Assembly: GCA_028023455.1 (NCBI GenBank)
Contig: JAQFVV010007282.1
Span: 1-64,000 of the forward strand
DNA length: 64,000 bases
DNA from: Epiperipatus broadwayi
Taxonomy: Eukaryota > Onychophora > Udeonychophora > Euonychophora > Peripatidae
Direction: 5' to 3'
Below the pieces are notes generated by a model, which saw only the letters and a program-made list of their open reading frames with translations, was not told the DNA's origin and ran no database searches. Made by a program: the position numbers and the translations under genes. Of this stretch, positions 40,603 through 53,143 are shown piece by piece. Position 1 is the stretch's first letter; each line of letters starts with the position of its first letter.

Positions 40603-43600
40603 GGCAAAGCAACAACCTTTTTGTTGTATTATATCCTAAAAAGGAAAAAAAAATGTAGAAATGCATTAGTGGCCATTGGACTTGAAACTTTCGGGATTGT
40701 AATTGGAAAAGTAGGGGAAAGCAATTTAAATGCATTACTGGTCTTAGGAACTCTAGTTTAATTATAAAGATAAAGGTCTTCTTTAAGACAAATTTTTTTT
40801 TAATCAAAGCCACTAATGGAGAAAGTAAATAAAGAAAAAAAGGAAAGGGAAGAAAAATAAGTTTAACTATCTGTATTGTTTAAACACATTAGCAATTAGT
40901 TAAAAATATCAAAGCAATAGTCCATAGAAGGGAACATAAAACACACATTGTAATGAAGGGTATATATAAGCAGTGGATCAATGGTTCAAGAAAAAAAGGG
41001 AAAAAAGGCTAGTTTCATCCAGTTTTTGGAAGGAGTTTTCCAGCATTTAACTTGTGAAGTCTTGATGTATGGCGAAAGCATATAAGAACCAAAAGAATAG
41101 AAGTCTCCTTACAATCCACTTAATCAGAGAAAGCTATAACCATGATAACAGTCTAATAAAAATGGTTAAGCATGGGAATTATAAAAAAGCAAGATAATAG
41201 AAAGTTGAATTCAAAACCAAATCAGAGACCATGTTGATTTATTAAAGAAAATGCCAGAATGTATACATTCACATGCCACCTGAAAGAATAGAAATGAGAA
41301 AGAGAATAAATTTGTGCATAAAAGAACTCAAGAAAATTACTTGATCATATTTATTTGCTGAAAAATGGGATCAAATTTCAAGCATCACCTGCAAATAACC
41401 ATGGAGTTGATAAACACTTCAGTACACCCACCATGCTCAAATCCTGTCTAGCCATGGAAATGTAACCGTCAAGCTCCAATAAAGTATAGCTCTTCTGAAC
41501 AATTTGCCAATACAACATTGGGATACAGCCAGAAATGGCCTGCCCAGCAGATTATATAACCCACTCAAAAGCCCCAAGCTCAGAAAAACATAAAGCCACT
41601 CAACATGAATGTGTTACAAATAAATAAATTAATGTATGCATCACATGATAATCTAGTTGTTTCAAACCAGAATGAATTCAGATTAATCCATAATTTTAGA
41701 TTTAAATATTTTTAGTCTTTGTAAACATTTTTAATTATATGCATAAGTACAATATATTTAAATATTTATCTTATTAAAAAAATTATAGGTTGAAAGATTA
41801 CTTATGGAATATAAAGAACTGTTATGGGTTTCACTTTATATCTCTCTGAAAATCAATTCAAGTACAGTATTCATAAAATGTAAGAGATATAATTAAATAT
41901 TTCAAAATAGCTAACTAAATAACATTGGAATTTTATATTTTTATTTTAACTTTGAACCTATGAAAGTTCATTTAACAAATAATAAAAAAATGAATATGTG
42001 CATGCAAGACCTTATATACCATCCTCTAACATAGAGTTTTTTGTTAATAAAACTTTGGAGATAAAAAAATATTCAGAAACATTATAATAGAATCATTAAA
42101 TTTTATTTAAAATAAAATTTATACCTTGTACAGGCTTAAACCAGCTCTAAAATATGTAATATATGTGGGATTCAAATTCAGACTTTCACACGACTCACTA
42201 CTCTCAGTGCCATCTCATATTTCTGAGCCACTTAATCACACACAACATGTGCATGTGTGTGATCAGGTAGGTCAGCAATATGAGATGGCACTGAGAGTAG
42301 TGAGTTGTGTGAAAGTCTGAGTTTGAATCCCAATAAAATTTATAATAAATGTTACTTGTACTAATAAAATAATTAAAATGTAGCTTGTTGTTAGAATTAT
42401 GCCATATTGCAACTAATGTGTATATATATATTAATAGATTAATATATTGATAACAAAAATGTCCTAAATTTGGAAAAAAAAAGTAACCAAATTATCTCAT
42501 AAATATGGTACTTTAATACTGACATCATGGTGATCTTAAATGACAAATGTATTTTTCACCCAATTTTTTAAAAAATAAAAATTTTAATTAGCGCTTTATA
42601 TTATAAAAAACATTGGAGTATATATATTACCAGTAAGATCATTTTTAAAATAAATAAAAATAATTAAGACACAGAACATAAGATACATATAAAAATCATG
42701 TGTATATGTTTTTATTTCACTTATCTTTAACTTTTTGATTATCATTAATCCATATGACTTTTTGCAATAGACATTTTTTTCAGATACATACATCTAAATT
42801 ATAACACCATTTTACTAACAGCTTGATGCCATGACCTTAAACATCTTTGCCATTTTTCATTTTTCATGTCGATAAATCTCAGTTATCATTTGACTCTTTT
42901 TGCTGACTTCTAATAGTGTTTTTAAACAATAATAGCTTTCATTTTCGGAATATAATTCTTTTATTGTGGCATATTTTTAAAAAGTAAATTTGTTAGAAAA
43001 AACACATTAATTATTTTCGTTACTAATGTTATTATCATTATTTACCAATTTCAATAACAATTATAGTATTATAATTTTTTTATTTATAATTGTTGAATAA
43101 TATTTACATATAAGTAAAATTGTCATTAAGTCATTAAAAATCAACATAGTTATTGTTGCAATTTTATTATATAACGTTAAAAATCAATACTTTTTAGGAT
43201 TAGCGCTGTAACTAATATGTATTAAGTTTGTGTTAGTATATGACTTTTAATTGAGCCTATAATTTTTATGACTGAATGTAAAATATTTTTTCTGAAGTTT
43301 TTAAGTTCATAATATAAAAATGTAGCCGGAGAGCATGTTATCACTACTTGGATATTTCTAAATATGATATTTATTACTGTAAGCTTAATTTTAATTATCC
43401 TATCCATTTTTTTATATTTTATGTTTTGCATTTTTTACTTTTAAGGAAGTCCAGTAACAAGAAATAAAGTGGCTTTATGAATTTTAAATAAGCACAGCCA
43501 GAATAAATTGAATTATTTATCTTGAACATTCTTGATTATTTCACTAAAGACTTTTGTGAGTAAGACAAAGAAAATAAAACTTTCTGAAGACAAATATTTC

Positions 43601-43894
43601 TGTTCAGAAGAGGTTTAAGGACATCATTTGCATATAACAATAATACATGATTTATTTCTAGATAACAAATTTAGATCTTTAATAGTCAATTTTTTGTTGC
43701 CTTTTTTTTCTGTAAGTAGTACAAAAACTAATTTTATATAAAACATTGACCATGACAATAGTAATAGTAAATAGCAATTTTATTTGCATATATATATATA
43801 TATGGGGAAGAGAGACTACAGATCAAAGAAACTGAATTAAATTTGGAGGCCTTTATCTATGGTGGATTAATAATACTTGAAAATTATATATATA
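40603..43894. other. Unassigned sequence with one hairpin repeat
   Basis: No gene recognised. The composition from 40.6 to 41.6 kb is less AT-rich than average, suggesting an old unidentified element. The hairpin at 42165-42345 is described separately. Confidence 0.5.
42165..42345. repeat. Inverted repeat with arms of about 85 bp, tRNA-like boxes
   Basis: GACTTTCACACGACTCACTA with CTCAGTGCCATCTCATATT on the left pairs with its complement on the right around CACATGTGCATGTGTG. The right arm reads TGGCACTGAGAG, then GAGTTTGAATCCC about 35 bp on, resembling pol III A and B boxes. It may be two fused copies of a tRNA-derived SINE head. Confidence 0.6.
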
Positions 43895-44027
43895 TGTAAA
43901 GTAATAACCTGTAGATTTATACTTTACGTTTGTCCAATATAATAATATCAAATCGTGCTTTCACACTTCTATAACATTATATATTTAACCTATGTATTCT
44001 AACTTTCATATTGTATTATCATCATTT

Positions 44028-44175
44028 TCAACCATAATCATTCCACTGCACAAAGAAGTTCTCTATAAGTTCAATCCATCTTCTCAGATCTCTAGCCTCT
44101 CTTCTATATATCATCCCCACATACTTCTTTATTTCATCTATCCATATCACATGTTGTCTCTTTCTTGGTCTTTAA
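44028..44175 (-). pseudogene. Second non-LTR retrotransposon C-terminal fragment
   Basis: On the minus strand it reads WIDEIKKYVGMIYRREARD, then LRRWIEL and VQWNDYG before a TGA stop at 44030-44028. It lines up with the fragment at 1361-1507 to the same stop codon but is more diverged, and its upstream frame is broken. It is nested inside the inverted PLE tail, so it inserted after the PLE did. Confidence 0.7.
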
Positions 44176-44275
44176 TAATCTCTTGGAATCCAATTTAAGA
44201 GCTTTCAAGAAGATGTACTTCTCATATTCATAGCCAGTTATGATCCTTTCTTCAAAATCATTATATAAATAAATC

Positions 44276-44990
44276 TGATATGCAAATTTAAATATTACAT
44301 GGGAAGATATGGGACAAGATGTAAAATACTTAGATATCAATGTACACAGAGAAGGAAATATGCTTAATTATGCAATGATGATAAAACCAGAAGTTCATGG
44401 ACAGATTCACCATGAGTCATACACATCTATGACTCACAAGTTTGCTGGATTGACTTCATTTCTTTTCAGAAATTACTATTTGTGCAAGTTTGAGGCAGAC
44501 AGAAGGTCTAACTTAATTAATTATACTAACAACTTAATCAAATCATGATACAGGCGCAATATAGTATATAGCAAAATTAGACGTTTTGTAAATAATATTG
44601 GAAAACACAGAGATGAAGACAACAGGCCTTGGATATTGTTGCCCTACATGCCTTCTTTACATAAAACATTTTATAAGACTTTTTCTAAGGAATTTCGTTT
44701 GAGTTTCCATACACCTAACTCAACTAATAGGCTTATTAACAACACTAAGGACACTATAGCTTCAGATCAGGCCCCACAGGCTGTGTACAGAGTGGCATGC
44801 TCTCATAATGGATGTAAGGCATCATACTATGGTGAAATGAGAGCCATCATAGCTACTAGGATATCACAACATAGGTATAAATACAATAAGGCACATATGT
44901 ATCCAGAATGCACTTCAATTTTTGCTCAGCATTAAAAATTGTTGGGACATGTGTTCAAACCCACATCTGCAAAATTAGTTTGTACTGAGT
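44276..44990 (+). pseudogene. PLE C1 RT C-terminus and GIY-YIG domain, broken
   Basis: Frames run from WEDMGQDVKYLDINVHREGN through HKFAGLTSFLFRNYYLCKF to a stop at 44548-44546, then on to LPYMPSLHKTFYKTFSKEF and the nuclease domain VYRVACSHNGCKASYYGE with ATRISQHRYKYNKAH. Another stop falls near 44933. Fingers and catalytic palm are absent. It is very similar to the same part of copy C2, with each copy carrying different lesions, so both were lost independently. Confidence 0.85.
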
Positions 44991-45330
44991 GACATGAAAA
45001 GTAAAAGAAGCATACTTTATAGCAGAGGACTCTCACCATTAATCGTAAAGATGCATGTTTTGCGATATCTAAAAGATGGTCTTAGTGACTCATTGCATAT
45101 AATTTGCATATCAGAATTATTTATATAATGATTTCAAAGAAAGGATCATAACTGGCTATGAATATGAGAAGTATATCTTCTTGAAAGTGCTTAGCCATTA
45201 AATTTAATTTTCAATTTGTTGATATAGCTTTACGTTGAAAGTGTGAAAGCACAATTTGATATTATTATATTGGACAAACATAAAGTATAAATCTACAGGT
45301 TATTACTTAATATTCTAGCACGGACTACAA

Positions 45331-45558
45331 TCAGCAATACAAGCAGATATTACAGTATAGCTTATCAGTTTGCACTTTTCAACAATGGATAAATTTTCTG
45401 CAAAGATGTGCGAAGTTTAAAATTATCCCAAATTGTTGCAGAGTTAATATAAATAACTCCATACATAACCGAAGCAATATTAATGCACAGGTACAAATAT
45501 ATTTACTTGGACTAGTCATTAAAGAATGTAACAATGCACTCAAGAAAAAAAAAAGCGG
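45331..45558 (+). other. 5' untranslated region of PLE C2
   Basis: Non-repetitive lead-in between the C1 tail and the C2 coding start. No hammerhead core was found here. Confidence 0.45.
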
Positions 45559-47546
45559 TTGCAGAGAATTGTAGAAAATTTGGTGATTCCTCCTCAGGTG
45601 ATGAAGAAGTGCAACAATTTAGCGAGCACATTGAGTCGTAAATTCAAACAGAAGTTCGCGTTTCTAGCAAAAAAACAAGGAATGAATATTAATATGCTCA
45701 AAAGAGAGGTCTTTGTCAATTTGACTAATACAATATTGCCTGCAGTAGTTAAAGAAGTATTGGAACTGGGTCCCAAATACATTGGTGGCAAGTGGAGACA
45801 GCCGAGGATGGAAGTGATGGCTGATGTTGAAGCAGGACTAGTTAACGATAGGTGTAGGGATAACTACGTTTTCCAAATTGCTAAAGTGATTAGATACAAA
45901 CTGCTTTACACAGCAGCAGATACTTGGAGCAGGAAAATTAGTGACACCAAAAAATTTTTTGTTGATGATTCGATCATATGCATTAGGGAAGACAAGGGGA
46001 ATAGATTTGTCATAATGAATAAAGACGAATATGTTAATAAGATGAAAATACAAATTGAGAAATTGAAATTTGTATACACAGTAAACTTTAATAATAAAAT
46101 TAATAAGGAGAAGTTTATAAAATTGATTCTTCATATACATTGCAACAAAGCTTTTTGTAAAACTGAGTATTATCTAATGTATCCATCTTCTTCAATGCCT
46201 CCTCGAATGTTTGCTAACGCTAAATTACACAAGCCTGACACACCCCTGAGGTTGATGCTGGCTTTGGAGGCATGCATTATTTTGAGACTGCTAAGAAGAT
46301 AAATCATTGACTAATAGATGATTTAGGATTTGGAGAGTTTACTATTAAATCTTCTTTTGAATTTGTAGAGTGAATCAAGAGCATGCTAATAAGGCCCGAG
46401 TTTAAAATTGCAGTGTTAGATATTTCAGAGTTATACGGGTCTATTAATAGAAAGCAGTCTATCGATATTATACAACAAGAACTCGTAAATAAAAATGTAG
46501 CTCAAGCTTGCGTTAGTTTTATAACAGAATTTCTGAGATGGTTAGATGTAAATATTATGGCAACATTTGAAGGCAAGTGGTACCACATAAAAGTCGGGTG
46601 GCCTATGGGATTGCCCATGAGTGGCATCATGTCTAGCATCTATCTGAATTTTTACAAAAAACAAGTATTATCGGAATACAACATAGTACATAATAATATA
46701 ATATACACGAGATATGTGGATGACTTATTTGTTGCTGCTCCAGTAAATATTGTTGAGCACATCAAAGATCGAATACAAGCAAACACAACATTAAATTTAA
46801 ATATTATATGGGAAGATATGGGGCAAGAGGTAAAATATTTAGATATCAAGGTACACAGAGAAGGAAATATGCTTAATTATGCAATGATGATGAAGCCACC
46901 AGAAGTTCGTGGACAGATTCACCATGAGGCATACATACCTATGACTCACAAGTTGCTGGATTGACTTCATTTCTTTTCAGAAATTACTATTTGTGCAAGT
47001 TTGAGGCAGATAGAAGGTCTAACTTAATTAATTATACTAACAACTTAATCAAATCAGGATACAGGCACAATGTAGTATATAGCAAAATTAGACGTTTTGT
47101 AAATAATATTGGAAAACACAGAGATGAAGACAACAGGCCTTGGATATTGTTGCCCTACATGCACTCTTTACATAAAACATTTTAGAAGACTTTTTCTAAG
47201 GAATTTCGTTTGAGTTTCCATACACATAACTCAACTAATAGGCTTATTAAAAAACACTAAGGACGCTATAGCTTCAGATCAGACCCCACAGGCTGTGTAC
47301 AGAGTGGCATGCCCTCATAATGGATGTAAGGCATCATACTATGGTGAAACGAGAGCCACCATAGCTACTAGGATATCACAACATAGGTATAAATACAATA
47401 AGGCACATACGTATCCAGAATGCACTTCAATTTTTGCTCAGCATCAAAAATTGTCAGGACATGTGTTCGAACCCACTGAGCAACATGATATTGGGGCAAA
47501 AAGTAAAAGAAGCATACTTTATAGCAGAGGACTCTTTCACCATTAA
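45559..47546 (+). pseudogene. Near full-length Penelope-like element (C2): RT plus GIY-YIG
   Basis: The first frame (45559-46302) has LELGPKYIGGKW at residues 68-79, then FFVDDSIICIREDKGNRFV and a segment ending HKPDTPLR, the PLE N-terminal and finger region. A frameshift near 46255 and two stops before 46383 follow. The next frame (46383-46964) has palm motif A VLDISELYGS (residues 11-20), motif B GWPMGLPMSG (72-81) and the intact catalytic YVDD (111-114, at 46713). Then come a 1-base deletion near 46955, a stop at 47185-47183 and a 1-base gain near 47255. Finally the GIY-YIG domain has YRVACPHNGCKASYYGET, with YYG replacing YIG, and TRISQHR. It is C-terminal, as in canonical PLEs, and not currently functional. 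Confidence 0.9.
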
Positions 47547-47594
47547 TCGTAAAGATGCATGTTTTGCGATATCTAAAAGATGGTCTTAGTGACT

Positions 47595-47760
47595 CATTTG
47601 GATATAATTTGCATATCAGATTTATTTATATAATGATTTCAAAGAAAGGATCATAACTGGCTATGAATATGAGAAGTACATCTTCTTGAAAGCGCTTAAA
47701 CATTAAATTTAATTTCAATTTGTTGTTATAGCATTATGTTGGAAGTGTGAAAGCACGATT
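47595..47760 (+). repeat. 3' tail of PLE C2
   Basis: Matches the C1 tail (TAACTGGCTATGAATATGAG, then GTGTGAAAGCAC) and runs straight into an (AT)n array. Confidence 0.85.
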
Positions 47761-47762
47761 TG

Positions 47763-47763
<1 letters not shown>

Positions 47764-47855
<92 letters not shown>
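47764..47855. repeat. (AT)n microsatellite
   Basis: Pure AT repeat at the 3' end of PLE C2. Confidence 0.98.
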
Positions 47856-47860
<5 letters not shown>

Positions 47861-48589
47861 TGTAACCAGACAACCACACAACCCTTTTATTACTTCAGTT
47901 GTAACAATTTCCTGATGAGCATGTTGCAGGAAGGAACTATCAATTGGCATTACCCAATGCAGATGTTACCCCCCCCCCTACAACAATATTTCCTGCTCAT
48001 CAGAGGATGTAGCACCATAGAGGCTGGAAGCATCTAGACATTTATATGTTTGGTTTTCCAAATGGCACCACTAGAGTTTTATCTCACTACAACCTGACTT
48101 ACATAGGTCTAGTTATGCCAGCGATAGCTCAGGAGGCATGATATTCTCATGAACAAATGCAATGACTGATGAGTGGTGCAATAAAAACAAAATAGAATTG
48201 GACAACTGGATAACTAAATTTAATTTTTAGTAAGAATAATTTTATTTAATAACAATTAATTTGCAAGTTCTAATAAAGTTCATTCCTATCCATGTGATGA
48301 CTCATTTTCATTTCATTTATGAAAAGGTTAGAAGTAGTTTGTTGATCAATAGTTCATTTGCAATTCATTTTAATAAAGTTCATCCTTCATTTCAAATGAA
48401 GGCTCATTTTGATGTATCTTAGGTAAAGGATTCAAAGGGTCTTTTATCTAGTAGACATCTACCAATTCTGCATGAATATTTTTCCACTCTTTATTCCACA
48501 TCTGTACATCTTTTTTTAGGTAAGTAAATAGGTAAGATGAGCTATTCCAGATCTGTAAGGTTTCTATAATTCAGTCAAGTATCAATGTA
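47856..48589. other. Unassigned, possibly SINE-containing sequence
   Basis: Contains an imperfect inverted pair TGATGAGCA (about 47913) and TGCTCATCA (about 47995) flanking a C-run. Near 48122 is TAGCTCAGGAGG, resembling a pol III A box, but no B box was found. No protein motif. Confidence 0.4.
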
Positions 48590-49280
48590 CATTGGTGCTC
48601 ATAAGTTTCATTATTTTATTTGTATACAATCGAGATTCATGTAAGCATTTGTAAATTTTATAGTACATTATTTTATTCTATTTATCAAACAGTTAATGTG
48701 AACAATTCTTGTTTTGTAAACTATTAATAGTCCAGTCAGTGTAAATGTGCATCTATGTGCATAAGTTTTATTACTTTTTTCACATAATACCATATGCAGG
48801 TAAGCATTTATAATCCATATGGTCTTTCATTATTTTTATTTATATTTATGAAACAGTAATGTGGTTTAAATTACTCCCACAAAATTAATATTCAGGTAAG
48901 TATTAAGCATTTGTAATTTTATATCAATATGCAGATAAGCATTTAGAGTCCATATAGTATTTCATTAATTTATCAAATCCAGTAATGTGGTTTAAATTAC
49001 TCCCACAAAATTAATATTCAGGTAAGTATTAAGCATTTGTAATTTTATATCAATATGTAGATAAGCCTTGAGAGTTCATATAGTATTTCATTACATTTAA
49101 CTAATGTGGTTTAAATTACTCCCACAAAATCAACATTCAGGTAAGCATTTGTAATTTTACATTAATATGCAGATAAGCATTTAGAGTCCATATAATATTT
49201 CATTAAATTTATCAAATCTGGTAATGTGGTTTAAATTACTCCCACAAAAATCAATATTCAGGTAAGCATTAAGCATTTTC
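48590..49280 (+). repeat. Minisatellite, about 120-bp units carrying splice-donor motifs
   Basis: Four good units share GTGGTTTAAATTACTCCCAC and a CAGGTAAG at 48893, 49019, 49138 and 49259. A further CAGGTAAG is at 48797, and degenerate earlier copies start near 48590. Each unit also has a second, weaker motif CAGATAAGCATTTA, so the unit may be an old duplication of about 60 bp. Confidence 0.85.
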
Positions 49281-49404
49281 ATTTATACTTTATCACGAAT
49301 AAGTGATTTTCATAATTTTAGTTTCATTCATAATTTTCCAGTAACAAACATATTTTCATGCAGCTACATTTATTAATAATTCTTTTTTTTATATATTTAT
49401 AATA

Positions 49405-49580
49405 AAGACGTTTTGTTTGTCTTTTAAAACATATATAATTTTAGTTTAAGAAATACGTTTTGTTTATCTTTTAAAAGCACATATAATTTTAGTTTAAGAA
49501 ATACATTTTGTTTATCTTTTAAAAACACATATAATTTTAGTTTAAAAAATACGTTTTGTCTTATCTTTTAAAAAACATAT
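49405..49580. repeat. Minisatellite, period about 49 bp, about 3.5 copies
   Basis: Units contain TACGTTTTGTTTATCTTTTA and ATATAATTTTAGTTTAAGAA with few changes. Confidence 0.9.
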
Positions 49581-50958
49581 ATCGAATATTTTTATAAAAT
49601 CATTACCTTCATTTATCCAGTTGTTGCTTCAAAAAAGGGTCATCACATTTCAGCTGAATGGCATTAGTTCCTTTCTATGATGTCTATCCAGGCAAATCTA
49701 GAAAAATCATGGCTTAGAATAAAGAGATGAAGCTGTTGGTTTATTTTTTCCATCATTATAATTTCCTTAATAAAGGTTTCTTTTTCTATCATTAACTGAG
49801 ATTCTTTAATATCCTTTTAAAATTGAAATCTTTTTTTTTTTCAAAAGTCTTCTTTGACAGCTACTTGAAAAATATCTCTTTGGAAAAAATATAACTATTT
49901 GATCTCCTTAAAATCTCTCTGAAAAAAAACTTTTTAAAACTCTTTCAAAGTCTCTTGTTTTAAAATCAAATCTAATCTGCTTTTGAAGTTGCAACTTGAC
50001 TATTTATATCTGATTCTTGGACTGATTAAACAGCCTTTTCCCACTGTACCTAATTTGCATACCACTCTCATTTAAGCCCATTGCCTTTCTCTTTATAATC
50101 ATTGGATAATGTACTTTTTTAGTGGGATAGATAAGAAATCATAAGAATTAAGCCATGTTTTTGAATTTACTAACTTTGCCTCAAGTGATTATTACACTTT
50201 ATTCGAAAACATCCAAAAATTAAAAATGTAATCATTTTAATACATGCCAGCTTTAAATAAATATGTGATATATTTGAATTATATTGTAATCCAAAACTAT
50301 AAAATCAATAATGATTTTCTTTATTATTTTCTTTTTTCAATTATAGAAAATAATAATTTTCTTGTAACGTCATAAACTACACTTTTTTATACATCTGCCA
50401 TTTTTTAAGGTGGAAGGGTAACTAGCTCTTAGAATAAATATACATGTGAAACATCGTTCTTGTTTCAATATATATTAACAGTCTACCCATGATCCTATTC
50501 TAAGAATTTGAGCGAGAATAGGTTATTACCCAATCTTTGAGTAGGTATATCTATGAGTATGGAATAAGATCTATCTCAAGCACCAATCTTATCAGTTAAT
50601 AAAAATTATACTCCTAAAACAAAAGAAAGGGTTCCAGTGGAACTTTTTTGGGTACCTTATCCAGACTAGCTCAGTCTCAAAGTCTGGGAGACAATGACTA
50701 TCAGGAGAATGAAGCCAATATTATCTTACAAAGAAACATCATTTATTTACCTTTATAATTTTCCAATCTGCCCTACGAATCTTATTTGATTTCTTTTAGA
50801 AATATACATTTATGAATATCAGTAAGCTTTATAAATATTAACCCAAAAATTATAAGAATCTCATAATTCAAATAAATACACAAGTTATAACTTAAAATTC
50901 TAATATTTAATAATGCACATATATATTAATATCTCAAACATATGACTCATTTATTCTG

Positions 50959-51085
<127 letters not shown>

Positions 51086-51202
51086 AACAAGAGTGCAACT
51101 ATACATCAGAGTGGTATTTATTAAATGATTTAATCTATTTCTAAAATTACTTTCGTTAAGTTTGAACAAAGTGCCTGTTTCTTAATTTATTATTATATAT
51201 TC

Positions 51203-51326
<124 letters not shown>

Positions 51327-53105
51327 TCAATGTTACCTCATTTGAGAGTGAATGTTCACTTGTTTAAGGCTGATAACCTGTAAGCTTACAGTATTACAAT
51401 AATGATTGTCCTAGCAAGAATCATTGGCCTGGAAGATGATGAAAGATTGCATAACATTTTCACATAAGATAATCGATTCTAGAGGTTAGGCAGATGATTC
51501 TAAAATTGATTGAATGAAAGTTCTTGCTGTTTGGAGTTCCATGATCATTTCACTTTCTTGAAATAGATGGCAAAATCTCCATAGATAAAGTTCAGACAGG
51601 TCAAAAAATAGCTGTCCACTAAGCCGGTTCAACAAATCTACATGATTCTCCTACCCCATCATTTTTATGGGATCCATTCTTATTAATTTTTATCAATTAA
51701 TCAAATAGTTTTATGAAAATACACTTTTCCACTCTTCTTTCTCTCTATAACGATTTTTTTTGAATCTCTACAATATCAAAAAAATAATAATATATAGTTG
51801 TTTTCTTTTAACTCTCACCTCACTTTTTTTTTATCTATCCATATTCTGATGACCATATCTCAGGAATGCTTTTAGCTTCCATTGTTCCAAAATACTATCT
51901 TGGCAGTTCTTTGAATTCTGATGACAAGTGTCATTAAGAGAAATTACCTGTGGTACAATTTGCAATTCAATTATTTTTATTACTGTCCAGCCTTATATTT
52001 TAATTTGCTTTCATTCAGAAACATGCACTACTAATGAGATTATTTAAATAACTATAACTTATGATGTTAATAAACAACAAACATATATAAAACAAAATAT
52101 AAAAATACAACTCCACACATAACCACTTCTCTTCATCTTCACATACAAATATGTTAGTAATTAATTCTTTGCAACATCACAACAACATGTGTAATAAATA
52201 TATATGTATATGGTCATGTCCTTAAATGGTTAATGTATTTCACTCACACTCTTTTGTAACAGGGTTTGAATGTAAATCTATAAATTTTTTCACTTCTATT
52301 AATTGAATTAATAATAACAATTGTAATAAAGACTCTTTGCTAATCATTATTTTTTTTTTTTACTTTCTTTAGTTCCTGTATTGAAACCTAGCTAATGTTT
52401 CAATATCTAGTGAGATAGTTAATCTGTTTTTTTTTCTGAATTGTTAGATGATTGCAGTATGGTGAAGTTGATATAAGAGATGCACTAATAAAAACTTCAA
52501 AAACCTAACCTATTCATGTCACTATTATTTTGAATCCAACATCTCACAAGTATCTTCATAGACAGAAAGTGAGACTATTCTATGTTATTATTGATTTATC
52601 TGATGAACAGTATTGTTTCTTCAAAGAATCTAAACATAGCAACTTCTCAATTTTTACATTACACAATTGTCATGAAAAGTAAAAACCCATTTTATTTATG
52701 TTTAATACATTGTGAACAAGTGAACAATTATTATATTGTTGATTTATATTTTTCAATTTTTTTAAAATTCATCAATGTCTGTCTCATCTTAACTTTATCT
52801 TAAAACAACTTCACTTTCACAGTATCTAAGAAATTAAGAATCTCTTATTATACATGTATTCATAAACAATCTTTACTTTTAGGTAAACTAGTGATATTCA
52901 ATATAATCTCCACAATTTTATTTATAGTTCAATATATTTTATTACACCACAGTCATGCAATATATGTATATAAAAAATTAATAAAAATACTAAAGTATAA
53001 TGTTAATAATACATTTTATCAGTAATTATAATAAATAAATTATTATCATTACTCTTTACTATTTTATTATAATTAGTCTATAATAAAAACTTTTATTTTA
53101 TTTAC

Positions 53106-53106
53106 G

Positions 53107-53143
<37 letters not shown>
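53106..53143. repeat. (CA)n/(AT)n microsatellite
   Basis: CA repeat passing into AT repeat, abutting a possible LTR edge. Confidence 0.95.

Larger units (their letters stand above)
43895..45330 (+). mobile_element. 5'-truncated PLE (C1) with interrupted inverted tail
   Basis: The 3' tail (45110-45195 and 45232-45320) reappears inverted on the left as 44186-44275 and 43895-43975. A non-LTR retrotransposon end (43985-44180) splits the inverted tail. The coding part starts abruptly near 44276, in the RT palm just before YLDI. It is followed directly by the longer copy C2, the partial tandem arrangement typical of PLEs. Confidence 0.85.

Noticed and set aside
47905-48010. CTGATGAGCA text resembling a hammerhead core (also near 48163)
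   Set aside because: No GAAA at the right distance after a paired helix II, and no helix I partner.
48840-49280. Regularly spaced repeats that might suggest CRISPR
   Set aside because: The whole 120-bp unit is repeated, spacers are not unique, and the DNA is from an animal genome.
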